A stretch of DNA of 25,601 bases from positions 1 through 25,601 of IMG/VR virus record IMGVR_UViG_3300035698_014733, one strand, 5' to 3'. The notes beneath the pieces were generated by a model. The model ran no database searches and had not been told where the DNA came from. It worked only from the letters and a program-made list of their open reading frames with translations. Position numbers and translations under genes: made by a program. The DNA comes from a virus. Below are positions 1-7,441 of this stretch, piece after piece (the stretch's first letter is position 1; every line of letters begins with the position of its first letter).

Positions 1-620
1 TGAAAACTTTAATAGGAATTGACTTTTCTATAATAAAACCAGCAGCTTGTATACTCCATAAAAATAAATATTCATTTATTAGCTGGCCTCGAAATAATGT
101 TTCACTATTATATCAAGAAAATGATGTAAAAATAGTCAAAAGAACAGATGAAAAAGGATCTTTTGCAGATTTATCAGAAAAAATGCGCTTTGAAACGAAT
201 AATGCCATTTATCTAGCTGATTTAATCTGTAATTCTTTACTACCTTATTTAACTAAAAATACTTATATATCCTTAGAAGGATTATCATATGGTTCAGGTG
301 GTGATAGAGTCATTCAATTAGGAGGTTATAAATATGTTCTAATGAATAAGTTAATGGCAGATGTTCCTTTAATAAATATGTTCACATATGCACCCATAAC
401 TATTAAATCTACAGCAGGATGCGCTAAAAAAGGAATGGGTAAATCTGAAATGATTCAAGCATTTATTGATAAGAAGATAGATCATACTCTTTGCAAAACT
501 CTTAATGAATTTCCAGAAACATTCAAGAAACGAGGTGGGAAAAACTGGATTGATTTGTTAGATGATTTAGCTGATTCCTTCTGGGCTATAGAAACATTAA
601 AGAGAAAAGAGAATCTTTAA
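1..620 (+). CDS. RuvC/RNase H-fold Holliday-junction resolvase-like nuclease (5' end just outside window)
   Basis: The frame is open from base 3 and the first two bases (TG) are probably the end of an ATG whose A lies just before the window, giving about 206 residues. Seen: an RNase H-fold first strand LIGIDFS (Asp at about residue 8), an acidic residue after a second strand (YISLEG, Glu at about 93), and a C-terminal acidic cluster DDLADS (Asp at about 188-192). That spacing of D, E and D/D is the RuvC-type catalytic layout. RuvC-like nucleases in large phages resolve branched DNA before packaging, a role filled by gp49 in T4. An in-frame ATG at 183 exists, but starting there would delete the first catalytic Asp. 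The gene stands alone, followed by a 157-base gap. The fold call is fairly safe; the exact substrate is inference. Confidence 0.7.
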   Translation, partial: KTLIGIDFSIIKPAACILHKNKYSFISWPRNNVSLLYQENDVKIVKRTDEKGSFADLSEKMRFETNNAIYLADLICNSLLPYLTKNTYISLEGLSYGSGGDRVIQLGGYKYVLMNKLMADVPLINMFTYAPITIKSTAGCAKKGMGKSEMIQAFIDKKIDHTLCKTLNEFPETFKKRGGKNWIDLLDDLADSFWAIETLKRKENL

Positions 621-671
621 AAATCTTATTAAATTACATACTTTCACAAACGCTCAAGTATATATTTTATG

Positions 672-690
672 CTTTTCTCTAGAAAAGTTT
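672..690 (+). terminator. weak hairpin, possible terminator after the RuvC-like gene
   Basis: CTTTTC and GAAAAG can pair around a 4-base loop and are followed by TTTTG. The stem is short and AT-rich, so the call is tentative. The same TTTTCTAGAAA core recurs near 16337-16346 in another intergenic gap, which would fit a regulatory site equally well. Confidence 0.2.
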
Positions 691-755
691 TGTAAAAATT
701 GTTAAGAAAATATTAATTTTTTTGAATTTTTTATTATTGATCTATAAAAAAAGTA

Positions 756-771
756 GATATATAAATAAAAT
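756..771 (+). promoter_or_regulatory. late-promoter-like box GATATATAAATAAAAT
   Basis: This lies 6 bases before the ATG at 778 and contains TATAAATA, the consensus of T4 late promoters. Closely similar boxes precede genes at 6473, 9224, 12150, 13995, 16382, 17407 and 21826. The recurrence only at first genes of apparent transcription units is what supports a promoter. An A-rich translation-enhancing leader, as used by Bacteroidetes, could overlap it. Confidence 0.45.
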
Positions 772-777
772 AAAATT

Positions 778-1121
778 ATGGATAACAGTAAAGTATTTCT
801 TAACAATATAAAAGATAAAATTGAATACGGTGAATTTGATGATATTCTTGTAGCGCCTTTCATGACTCGGGAACTATTATATACAATAGTAAAAGATAGT
901 ATAGAATCTAAGATTAAAGCTGATCGTACTCCTTCTTTATCTAATACAGAATTAATATAATAGATGATATTAGAGAAACATCAAACATAACATTCGCTAT
1001 CTTTTGTAAATTAAATATATTAGAAAGAACTGATGAAGGATATCAATTATCTGAATCAGGAAAAAAATTAATTAGGTTGCAAAATTTGATTACTTTACAA
1101 GAAGAATTAATAATGGGTTAA
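778..1121 (+). pseudogene. small winged-helix protein gene split by an apparent -1 frameshift
   Basis: The first part (778-960, 60 residues) stops at TAA, but another frame opens at about 945 and continues without interruption to the TAA at 1119-1121. Joining them at about 954 gives one protein of roughly 112 residues. Its second half reads as the end of a winged helix: a helix with FCKLNILERT, then the wing strand pair YQLSESGKKLI. The same Y-x-L-S-x-x-G-K-x-L pattern occurs in the N-terminal domain of the acidic protein at 21826. The TAA overlaps the ATG of the next gene (TAATG), as expected if the second part is translated to its end. The cause may be one missing A (sequencing or true mutation) or programmed frameshifting; I see no classical slippery heptamer. 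Function unknown, possibly DNA binding. Confidence 0.55.
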
Positions 1122-1426
1122 TGCGAATAGTTAGAGAAACTTTAGATTTTGAAAGAGGTAGAGATCCAAAAGAAATTCTGGGTATAGGATTGAGAGCAGA
1201 GTTAGATGAAATGTTAAAAAAACTTAATTCAGTTTATGGTATTGTATATTTTTATATTAAAGATGAATGGTTTATAGTAGATACTTGGGCAGCTGTTAAT
1301 TCTATATATGTAGATAAAGAAATAAAAAATATAGGATTAGATGAATTTCTTATTCTAAATGATACACAGAGCTGGTCTCCACCTTATAAATATAGAATAA
1401 AAAATAAAGAATTATGGCAGAAATAG
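1121..1426 (+). CDS. small FERG-tagged phage protein
   Basis: This is a 101-residue protein of unknown function. Residues 10-23 carry the tag FERGRDPKEILGIG, preceded by MRIVRETLD. The remainder (acidic/aromatic, alpha-beta in character) is unrelated to the other tagged proteins at 2114, 17407, 19518 and 21363. The ATG overlaps the stop of the frameshifted gene before it, and the 3' end overlaps the endolysin start by 13 bases, so it is translationally coupled on both sides. The tag is probably a localisation or processing signal, but this is inference. Confidence 0.8.
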   Translation: MRIVRETLDFERGRDPKEILGIGLRAELDEMLKKLNSVYGIVYFYIKDEWFIVDTWAAVNSIYVDKEIKNIGLDEFLILNDTQSWSPPYKYRIKNKELWQK

Positions 1427-2109
1427 AAGAAATAACAGTTTATGGATCAAATCATTGGTCTAATCTTAAGCCTTTAGAACTGGATGATGAAGATCTAGTA
1501 CAAATTGATTGGCTAAAGTATTATAAAGATAAATTCAAGAAAAAACAAATTACTCTCCATCATACAGTTAGTGGTCCAGGTATTTATGGTGATTTATCTC
1601 ATTGGAAAACTTTTGATTCTCATATAGCAGTATGTATTATAATTGGAAGAGATGGAACTATTAATCAACTTTTTTCATCTAGATATTGGGGATATCACTT
1701 AGGTTGCGGAAAGTCTTGGTTGGATAAAGCATCTATTGCAGTTGAATTAGATAATTGGGGCCAACTTGAAGAAAGAGAAGGTAACCTTTTTGCGACTTAT
1801 GGAAATAAAGTAGATGTTCCTGTTGTACATTATCCTAAAGGTTTTAGAGGAGAACAAATTTTTGAAGCTTATCCTATAGAACAATTAAAGGCTTTAGGAG
1901 AACTTTTATTACTTTGGAACAAAACATATGACATACCTCTTGATTATAATGAAGATATGTGGGATGTTTCTGAAAGAGCTTTAGGTGGTGATCCAGGAGT
2001 TTGGGCACATGTATCATACAGACCATGGCCAAGTAAACGTAATAAGTGGGACGTGCATCCTGACCCGAACTTAATTTCAATGATAAAAACTGTATCAAAT
2101 TTAGTATAA
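1414..2109 (+). CDS. N-acetylmuramoyl-L-alanine amidase endolysin (Amidase_2 type)
   Basis: At 231 residues it is slightly larger than T7 lysozyme (151). It should cleave the amide bond between MurNAc and L-Ala in host peptidoglycan at lysis. Seen: the zinc-ligand strand ITLHHTVSG (His49/His50), an SSRYWGYHLG stretch matching the substrate loop of the family, the conserved core strand SIAVELDNWG, and the late zinc-ligand region HVSYRPWPSKRNKWDVHPDP near residue 205-224. No signal peptide or transmembrane segment is visible, so release would need a holin. No obvious holin is adjacent, but the hydrophobic protein at 2831 is close by. It sits between two FERG-tagged genes. Confidence 0.85.
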   Translation: MAEIEEITVYGSNHWSNLKPLELDDEDLVQIDWLKYYKDKFKKKQITLHHTVSGPGIYGDLSHWKTFDSHIAVCIIIGRDGTINQLFSSRYWGYHLGCGKSWLDKASIAVELDNWGQLEEREGNLFATYGNKVDVPVVHYPKGFRGEQIFEAYPIEQLKALGELLLLWNKTYDIPLDYNEDMWDVSERALGGDPGVWAHVSYRPWPSKRNKWDVHPDPNLISMIKTVSNLV

Positions 2110-2113
2110 AATT

Positions 2114-2401
2114 ATGAGAGCACAATCAGTAGATTTCGAAAGAGGACAAGATCCAAAAAGGGTTTTAGGAGTTGGAATGAAAATATATTATAAAGATATT
2201 TTAGAAATTCTAGTTGATAGTGATATATTTAATGGAGAATCAATATGGGATAAAACAGAGATTTTTGTTAACGATATTATCTTAGATACAATTTTGAAAG
2301 AACATCCTGTTATGGATGTAGAAGATCTTAGAGAAGCTTGTACAAAAATGGTAGGAGAAATAATAGATACTTGGGCACAAACAACAGAATATGGACAATA
2401 A
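2114..2401 (+). CDS. small FERG-tagged phage protein
   Basis: This is a 95-residue protein of unknown function, starting 4 bases after the endolysin stop. Residues 8-21 are FERGQDPKRVLGVG. The body is mostly helical and acidic with no motif I recognise. The stop codon shares its last base with the ATG at 2401. Unlike the other tagged proteins, the stretch before the tag (MRAQSVD) has no hydrophobic-x-Glu site. Confidence 0.8.
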   Translation: MRAQSVDFERGQDPKRVLGVGMKIYYKDILEILVDSDIFNGESIWDKTEIFVNDIILDTILKEHPVMDVEDLREACTKMVGEIIDTWAQTTEYGQ

Positions 2402-2841
2402 TGAGGGCTAAATTTATAAATGAAAGTCAGAAACAAGGATCATTATTTCGTAATACATCAGTCAAGACAACTTTGGTGATATAGTTATTGAATTTGATGA
2501 AAAAAAAGATATTTGATCAAGGTGCAATCGAGATTTATTATGAACCAGAATTTTTTGAAGAATATCCAGATATATCAAGATATGTATTAGCATTTTATAC
2601 AGAAGATGAATATTATAATAATTTAGGATATGAAGATGAAAATGAGGCTAATAAAAATTTAGAATTAGGATGGGATCAATACATCGAAGGTTATGATCAT
2701 GAAGAAGAAATAGTTACACGTAAAATTATAATGGAACCAGGTTTGATAAAGCATGTAGAATTTGAAATTGATCATTCTGATGATATAGAGTTAAAAATAT
2801 TATTAAAGAAAAATAAAATATCATATTCTTATGCCTCTTAA
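2401..2841 (+). pseudogene. small acidic protein gene interrupted by two compensating frameshifts
   Basis: The ATG at 2401 overlaps the previous stop and begins MRAKFINESQKQGSLFRNTS, but a TAG follows at 2482-2484. A second frame is open from about 2454 and reads QDNFGDIVIEFDEKK. The first frame then resumes past an eight-A run at 2500-2507 and runs cleanly to 2841 as a 110-odd residue acidic domain rich in Tyr (EIYYEPEFFEEYPD onward). Joining the three segments gives one protein of about 145 residues with the INES motif at its N-terminus. If the frame is taken literally, translation would have to start at TTG 2488 or ATG 2497. The A-run strongly suggests an indel, either real or a sequencing error. 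Function unknown. Confidence 0.5.
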
Positions 2842-3889
2842 TTGGAGAACAACTAAAACATACCATTATGTAGATAAAAAAAACTATATGATGAATATGA
2901 AAAATCCACCATGGAATCCCGGAGGTGATAATGGACAAGGTGATGCTATTGGTGGAAATATGGATGCTTATCTTGCTTATGAAGATCCAAGATTTATAGA
3001 AGGAATAAAACGATGTTGGACAAAAATATATTGTCCAATTAAATTATTTAATATTATCCCTATAAGAAAATATCGTTATGTAGGTAAACGATATCCTACT
3101 TCTACTAGAACAGATTTATCAAGAGATCATGTAATTAATACTGTATCAGCATATAAAATGTCAGGTATGCCAGAGAAAGAATTAAAAGAATTTGTTAAAC
3201 ATATTCCATGGAGAATAAGTGAAAAATTCACCTTTACTATTGATGCTTGGTTATCCATTAGAGTTATAGCAGGAATTAAATGGGCTAGATTTTTCTTTTA
3301 TTTAATAGAAATTCCTTTAATGTTTTTTACAATGTTATGGAATAAATATATTTATAAGAAAGCTGAATTTGAAGATGAAGTTCCTCAATATGAGCATATC
3401 CATATCCCTAATGACCAAAAACGACTAGAATTTTGGATTTATCATAAAAAAATATTTCCAGTATATGCACTAGGGAATTTATGCACACAATTATATCTTT
3501 CAAAAGATACTTGGGCTAAAGAAATTTTAAGAAAAATTTTAAGAAAAATGGTCTTAAAACATAATTATTTCCAAAAAATGTTACTTAAAGACTTAAAATT
3601 TAAGCCTTCTATCGAAAACCAAGCACTAATATATGAATATAAGTCTATGAAAGGTGGAAGATGGTCAACATCTTTAAATGAAGTTAATGATAGACATTTA
3701 GTTATATTATCTCCTGAATTAGCAAAATATAATGCTATTGATGTAGACATAATCAGAAAATTATACGAAAAGCACAAAGAATTATTTAATGAAAACAAAG
3801 AACAGAATAATAGTATTATTTCCAGGATCTTTCAAACCAATGCACGATGGGCATACAAACTTAGTAGAAAGATATTCCAAAAATCCTAA
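2831..3889 (+). CDS. unknown 352-residue protein with a hydrophobic segment
   Basis: I do not recognise a family. Visible: a Gly/Asn/Pro-rich start (NPPWNPGGDNGQGDAIGG, residues 25-42), a basic middle, a strongly hydrophobic aromatic stretch at about residues 145-170 that could be one membrane span, and a charged helical C-terminus. The start overlaps the previous gene by 11 bases; ATG codons at 2888-2897 just before the NPPWNPGG stretch are plausible alternatives. The 3' end overlaps the next gene by 101 bases in another frame, which is unusual here and may mean that the true C-terminus is shorter and a frameshift has extended it. Membrane association and a lysis role next to the endolysin are possible but unproven. 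Confidence 0.65.
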   Translation: MPLNWRTTKTYHYVDKKNYMMNMKNPPWNPGGDNGQGDAIGGNMDAYLAYEDPRFIEGIKRCWTKIYCPIKLFNIIPIRKYRYVGKRYPTSTRTDLSRDHVINTVSAYKMSGMPEKELKEFVKHIPWRISEKFTFTIDAWLSIRVIAGIKWARFFFYLIEIPLMFFTMLWNKYIYKKAEFEDEVPQYEHIHIPNDQKRLEFWIYHKKIFPVYALGNLCTQLYLSKDTWAKEILRKILRKMVLKHNYFQKMLLKDLKFKPSIENQALIYEYKSMKGGRWSTSLNEVNDRHLVILSPELAKYNAIDVDIIRKLYEKHKELFNENKEQNNSIISRIFQTNARWAYKLSRKIFQKS

Positions 3890-4379
3890 AGTTAAAGAAA
3901 TAAAAATACTCATTGGGCCAGGTATTCGTGATGGAATAACTCAGAAAGATGCAGTAAATATTTCTAAATTTCTTCTAAAATCTCTTAAAAATGTTTCTAT
4001 AGAACCAGCAGGTTATTATTCACCTGTATTGACTGCATACAAATTTATTGAAACTGCTCCCAAAGGAATATATGCTTTAGCATCTTCTTCAAAGGATAAC
4101 GATTATAGAAGAATTCAAGAATTTACATCTCAGCACCAGAAAAATGGAAAATATTTTGGATTAATTCCATCCGGAGTTAAAGTTGTAGAATTAGCAGATA
4201 ATATTTCTCCTATACAATATTCGAAAACTTCAATCCGAAAAGGCATTCCTATTTCTGCTACTCTTTTACGAAATGATATTTTAAATAAAGATTTTGAAAA
4301 CTTTACATTAAATTATCCATACCAAGATACTAAAACGATTAAACTTATTTGGAAGAAATTAAAACATGAAAGCAGTTAA
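3789..4379 (+). CDS. HxGH-type nucleotidylyltransferase (cytidylyltransferase/NMNAT-like fold)
   Basis: At 196 residues it has the size of single-domain enzymes of the cytidylyltransferase superfamily, which transfer a nucleotide monophosphate from ATP or CTP. Seen: the nucleotide-binding start IIVLFPGSFKPMHDGHTNL, with the HxGH signature at His19-Asp-Gly-His22, and the second signature S-x-T-x-I-R in SKTSIR (residues 145-150), corresponding to ISSTxxR of NadM, CoaD and related enzymes. The substrate cannot be read from the sequence: NMN, phosphopantetheine, glycerol-phosphate and FMN enzymes share these motifs. The start cannot move downstream without losing HxGH, so the 101-base overlap with the preceding frame is forced on this side. 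It overlaps the next gene by 14 bases. Confidence 0.8.
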   Translation: MKTKNRIIVLFPGSFKPMHDGHTNLVERYSKNPKVKEIKILIGPGIRDGITQKDAVNISKFLLKSLKNVSIEPAGYYSPVLTAYKFIETAPKGIYALASSSKDNDYRRIQEFTSQHQKNGKYFGLIPSGVKVVELADNISPIQYSKTSIRKGIPISATLLRNDILNKDFENFTLNYPYQDTKTIKLIWKKLKHESS

Positions 4380-5160
4380 AGATTACGCACCAATGAATAT
4401 TGCTGAGGCAGAGGCTAATTATGCTTTTGTCTTAAGATATATTATTCCAAAATTAGTTAAGAATGATTCTGATTATCTTCCAATTGGTTCTTTTCGTAAA
4501 AAATCAATTATTAGAGATTTAGATATTGCTATTATACATGATTCAGTTGATGAAGTGGCAGAAGTATTGAAAGATCTTGGATATGAACCAATTATAATGA
4601 GAGGGTTTAATCAAGTTACTATCTCAATTCCTTTTTTCCAAGAAAATAAGATTGCTCAGGTAGATTTAATGTTAACTAAAAATTTAGATTGGAGTGAATG
4701 GACTTATTATTCTGCAGAGAATACCAATTCTATATACAAGGGAATTTATAGAACTGCATTTCTTAGTTCAATTTTTTCTGAAATGGACAAAGAATTTAAA
4801 TTAAGAGATGAGGATGGAGAAATCGAAGAATATGAACATACTGTTTTAAGATTACATTCAGGTATCTGGAAAGTTAAAAAAACTTATCAAGGTAAAAAGG
4901 GATTAGTTAAAACTCCAAAAATAATTGAAGAAACGTTTATAACAAATAGTCCATCTGTGGCCAGAAAAATTTTAAGAATTAACGATATTAGCATAACATT
5001 AACATTTGAAAAATTATGGAGTTGGTTTATAAGCGATTCTTTTCCATTTAAAGATAAAAGATATCTAATGCTTTCTAAATTTAAACATCATTTGGATAAT
5101 GCTAAAGCATATTACCCAAAAGAAATATTATCAGACAAAGAATATAATCACCAATTTTAA
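4366..5160 (+). CDS. Pol-beta-fold nucleotidyltransferase
   Basis: This is a 264-residue protein with the minimal nucleotidyltransferase signature: G41-S42 in PIGSFRKK, followed by D51-L-D53 in RDLDIAI, and a third carboxylate D100 in AQVDLML. These are the metal-binding residues of the DNA polymerase beta / poly(A) polymerase / CCA-adding superfamily. The C-terminal half contains a helical region (KLWSWFISDSFPFKDKRYLM) as in substrate-binding domains of such enzymes. It lies in tight overlap between the HxGH enzyme and the ligase-like enzyme, so a joint role in end repair, tRNA repair or a nucleotide modification is plausible but inferred. Confidence 0.72.
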   Translation: MKAVKDYAPMNIAEAEANYAFVLRYIIPKLVKNDSDYLPIGSFRKKSIIRDLDIAIIHDSVDEVAEVLKDLGYEPIIMRGFNQVTISIPFFQENKIAQVDLMLTKNLDWSEWTYYSAENTNSIYKGIYRTAFLSSIFSEMDKEFKLRDEDGEIEEYEHTVLRLHSGIWKVKKTYQGKKGLVKTPKIIEETFITNSPSVARKILRINDISITLTFEKLWSWFISDSFPFKDKRYLMLSKFKHHLDNAKAYYPKEILSDKEYNHQF

Positions 5161-5173
5161 AATATTTTAGAAC

Positions 5174-6343
5174 ATGAGTGGAAGTGCAGGACATTTAAAG
5201 AACATTTGGGAAGATAGAGATTTAACATTTCAAGATTTAAGAACAATCGTTAAAAAATCTCTTAATGGAACATTAGTGGCAACAGAAAAATTAGATGGGC
5301 AAAATCTAATGGTTACTTTTAAGGATGGAAAAATTTTAGGGGCAAGAAATACTACTCATTTGAAAAATTATGGAGAAAATGCATTAGATATTGAAGCAAT
5401 GAAGTTGTATTTCAAAGAACGAACAGTTTTAGCTGATACTTTTACTGAAGCAATGAATGCATTAAAACAACCTATTTTAGAAATGTATGGAAAATATTTT
5501 TCTGATTCTCGAGATAATGTTTGGGTAAATTTAGAAATAATTGATAATTCTTTACAAAATGTCATTCCATATTTTACTAATGAATTAAGAATACATAATT
5601 TTCAGAGAGTTAATAAAGATGGAAAAATTTTAAAAATATTCAAACCAGATAAATTAAAGAATTTATTCTATAATACACCATACAAGTTTAATAAAGTTAT
5701 AGCAACTAATGATGTAACAATAAACGAAGATAGATCAAATGTTAAAAAGAGATTATTATTTGATTTAGATTATATGCCATCAGCATTTAATATGTCTAAA
5801 AAAAGTACTATTAGAGATTATATTGCAAAATGTATTGAAATCAAATTAGATAATTTAGAAGGAATATCTGAAGAAACAATTGAAGATTTTAAAGATAGAT
5901 GGGCTTATGGGGATAAAACAATACATATTAACCATTTACTTAAAAAAATAGAGAGTACTTATTTAAAAGAATATGTACGAGAAATGAATAGAAATATTGA
6001 ATCTATTATAAATGAAGAATTTACTAAAAGAATAGAAAATATATTTTTAGAATTAGGAACAACTGTTTTAGAAAATACTGAACAATTGTTAACATATAAT
6101 GCTTTAGCTAGTAAAATGATCATTAAAGAAAAAATCAAAAAAGCTATTGATGATCTTTATAAAAACGAAAAATCTAATAAAGAATTATTACAAAAGCACT
6201 TAAAACGAATAGAAGTTTGTGGTGGAATAGATAGGATATCTCCTACAGAAGGTATAGTATTTACGTATAAAAATCATCTTTTAAAATTAACTGGGACATT
6301 TGGACCTGTGAACCAGATATTAGGCCAGATAAAGTATAAATAA
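5174..6343 (+). CDS. DNA/RNA ligase-superfamily enzyme
   Basis: At 389 residues it carries the nucleotidyltransferase signature of covalent-lysine ligases. Seen: motif I TEKLDGQN with the presumptive adenylated Lys39 (KLDG), an ARN triplet downstream as in phage ligase-like proteins (motif Ia region, about residue 58), NLEII as a candidate motif III, EGIV at residues 359-362 (motif IV), and KLTG at 371-374 (motif V). The spacer between motifs III and IV is unusually long and helical (about residues 200-340), an insertion relative to T4 RNA ligase 2. The reaction would be ATP-dependent strand joining through an AMP-lysine intermediate; whether the substrate is RNA or DNA cannot be told. It begins 13 bases after the Pol-beta-type enzyme. 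Confidence 0.75.
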   Translation: MSGSAGHLKNIWEDRDLTFQDLRTIVKKSLNGTLVATEKLDGQNLMVTFKDGKILGARNTTHLKNYGENALDIEAMKLYFKERTVLADTFTEAMNALKQPILEMYGKYFSDSRDNVWVNLEIIDNSLQNVIPYFTNELRIHNFQRVNKDGKILKIFKPDKLKNLFYNTPYKFNKVIATNDVTINEDRSNVKKRLLFDLDYMPSAFNMSKKSTIRDYIAKCIEIKLDNLEGISEETIEDFKDRWAYGDKTIHINHLLKKIESTYLKEYVREMNRNIESIINEEFTKRIENIFLELGTTVLENTEQLLTYNALASKMIIKEKIKKAIDDLYKNEKSNKELLQKHLKRIEVCGGIDRISPTEGIVFTYKNHLLKLTGTFGPVNQILGQIKYK

Positions 6344-6407
6344 ATGATGGCCAATAAGAAAATTAATTAAATTTAACACATTTTGGAAAAACTTTGTATC
6401 TTTTAGT

Positions 6408-6425
6408 GAATATATAATATAATAA
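6408..6425 (+). promoter_or_regulatory. late-promoter-like box GAATATATAATATAATAA
   Basis: This is a match to the recurrent GAWATATAAAATAAAAT box, 47 bases before the gp32-like gene at 6473, in the 129-base gap that separates the nucleotidyltransferase genes from the replication module. It is weaker than the copies at 9208 and 21788. Confidence 0.35.
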
Positions 6426-6472
6426 TAGTTACTAAAAGTACTAAATTTCTAAAACTAAAATTCTAAAAAACT

Positions 6473-7441
6473 ATGAGTGAAAAAGAAAACTACGATGCTC
6501 TATTCAATCCTGAAATAGAGATGACAGATTCTTCAAAGAAGAATTTCGATGATTACAAACCAACAGCAGACAAAGGTACAAACAGTGTATATGAATCAGT
6601 GATTCGATTTGTCCCTTGGTATGAAAAACCAAAAGAATCTATAATTGAGAAATGGGTATCATGGCTAGTGGATCCTGTTACAGACAGGGGACGTTACGTT
6701 GATTGTCCTTCCTCAGTTGGAAAAGATTCTTTACTCCAGAATATTTACTGGAAATTAAAGAAAAGTGAATCAGTGGAAGAACAAAGAAAAGCTGATGTTT
6801 TTAGCAGACGCCACGATTTTACATGTTTAATTCAAGTTATTAAAGATGAAAATCAAAAAGATCTTGAAGGTAAAATTCTTTCATATCGTTTCGGTAAGAA
6901 AATATGGGAAAAAATTAACGCAGAGTTAAAACCAGTAATTGGAGATCCACATAATCCGTTTGATATTCTTAAAGGGAAATTATTTGTTCTTAAAATTACA
7001 AAGGTTTCTGGATTTAACAACTATGACCAGTCAAAATTTGTTGACAAAGTTATTCCACTTTGTATTCCTGATTCTGATGGTAAATTAATTCCTATTACTC
7101 CTGACACAGATAAATCTGTTGTATTAAATTTTCTAAAAGATAATAGTCCAGATCTTAAAAGATATGCGTATAAAGATTGGGATGATGAAACTTTCGAATA
7201 TGTGAATCATGTTATTACATCTGTAACGGGACAGGCTGCAGTTTCAAAGACTTATGCTTCAGTTAGTGAAACAACTCAGGGGTCATCTCCAGTAGAGACA
7301 TCTGATGTTATTTCATCTGAAGAAATAACTCTTGATACAGGAGTTGGAGATTTGGATATTAACAATATAACAATGCCAGATTTACCAAAAACTGATCAAG
7401 GTCTAGGTGGAGACATTGAAGAAGCTTTAGCAGGACTATAA
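6473..7441 (+). CDS. 32: gp32-like single-stranded DNA-binding protein
   Basis: At 322 residues (T4 gp32 is 301) it has the family layout: a short basic/acidic N-terminal cooperativity region, an OB-fold core, and an acidic, flexible C-terminus. Diagnostic stretches are IRFVPWYEKP, FGKKIWEKI and ITKVSGFNNYDQSKF, all typical of gp32 homologues in marine T4-like phages. The last 80 residues are Ser/Thr/Asp-rich and end in an acidic tail (GGDIEEALAGL), the part that in T4 recruits other replication proteins. The T4 zinc site is not evident: only one Cys (in DCPSS) lies in the equivalent region. It coats single-stranded DNA in replication and recombination. The stop (TAATG) overlaps the primase start, so the two are probably made together. 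Confidence 0.88.
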   Translation: MSEKENYDALFNPEIEMTDSSKKNFDDYKPTADKGTNSVYESVIRFVPWYEKPKESIIEKWVSWLVDPVTDRGRYVDCPSSVGKDSLLQNIYWKLKKSESVEEQRKADVFSRRHDFTCLIQVIKDENQKDLEGKILSYRFGKKIWEKINAELKPVIGDPHNPFDILKGKLFVLKITKVSGFNNYDQSKFVDKVIPLCIPDSDGKLIPITPDTDKSVVLNFLKDNSPDLKRYAYKDWDDETFEYVNHVITSVTGQAAVSKTYASVSETTQGSSPVETSDVISSEEITLDTGVGDLDINNITMPDLPKTDQGLGGDIEEALAGL

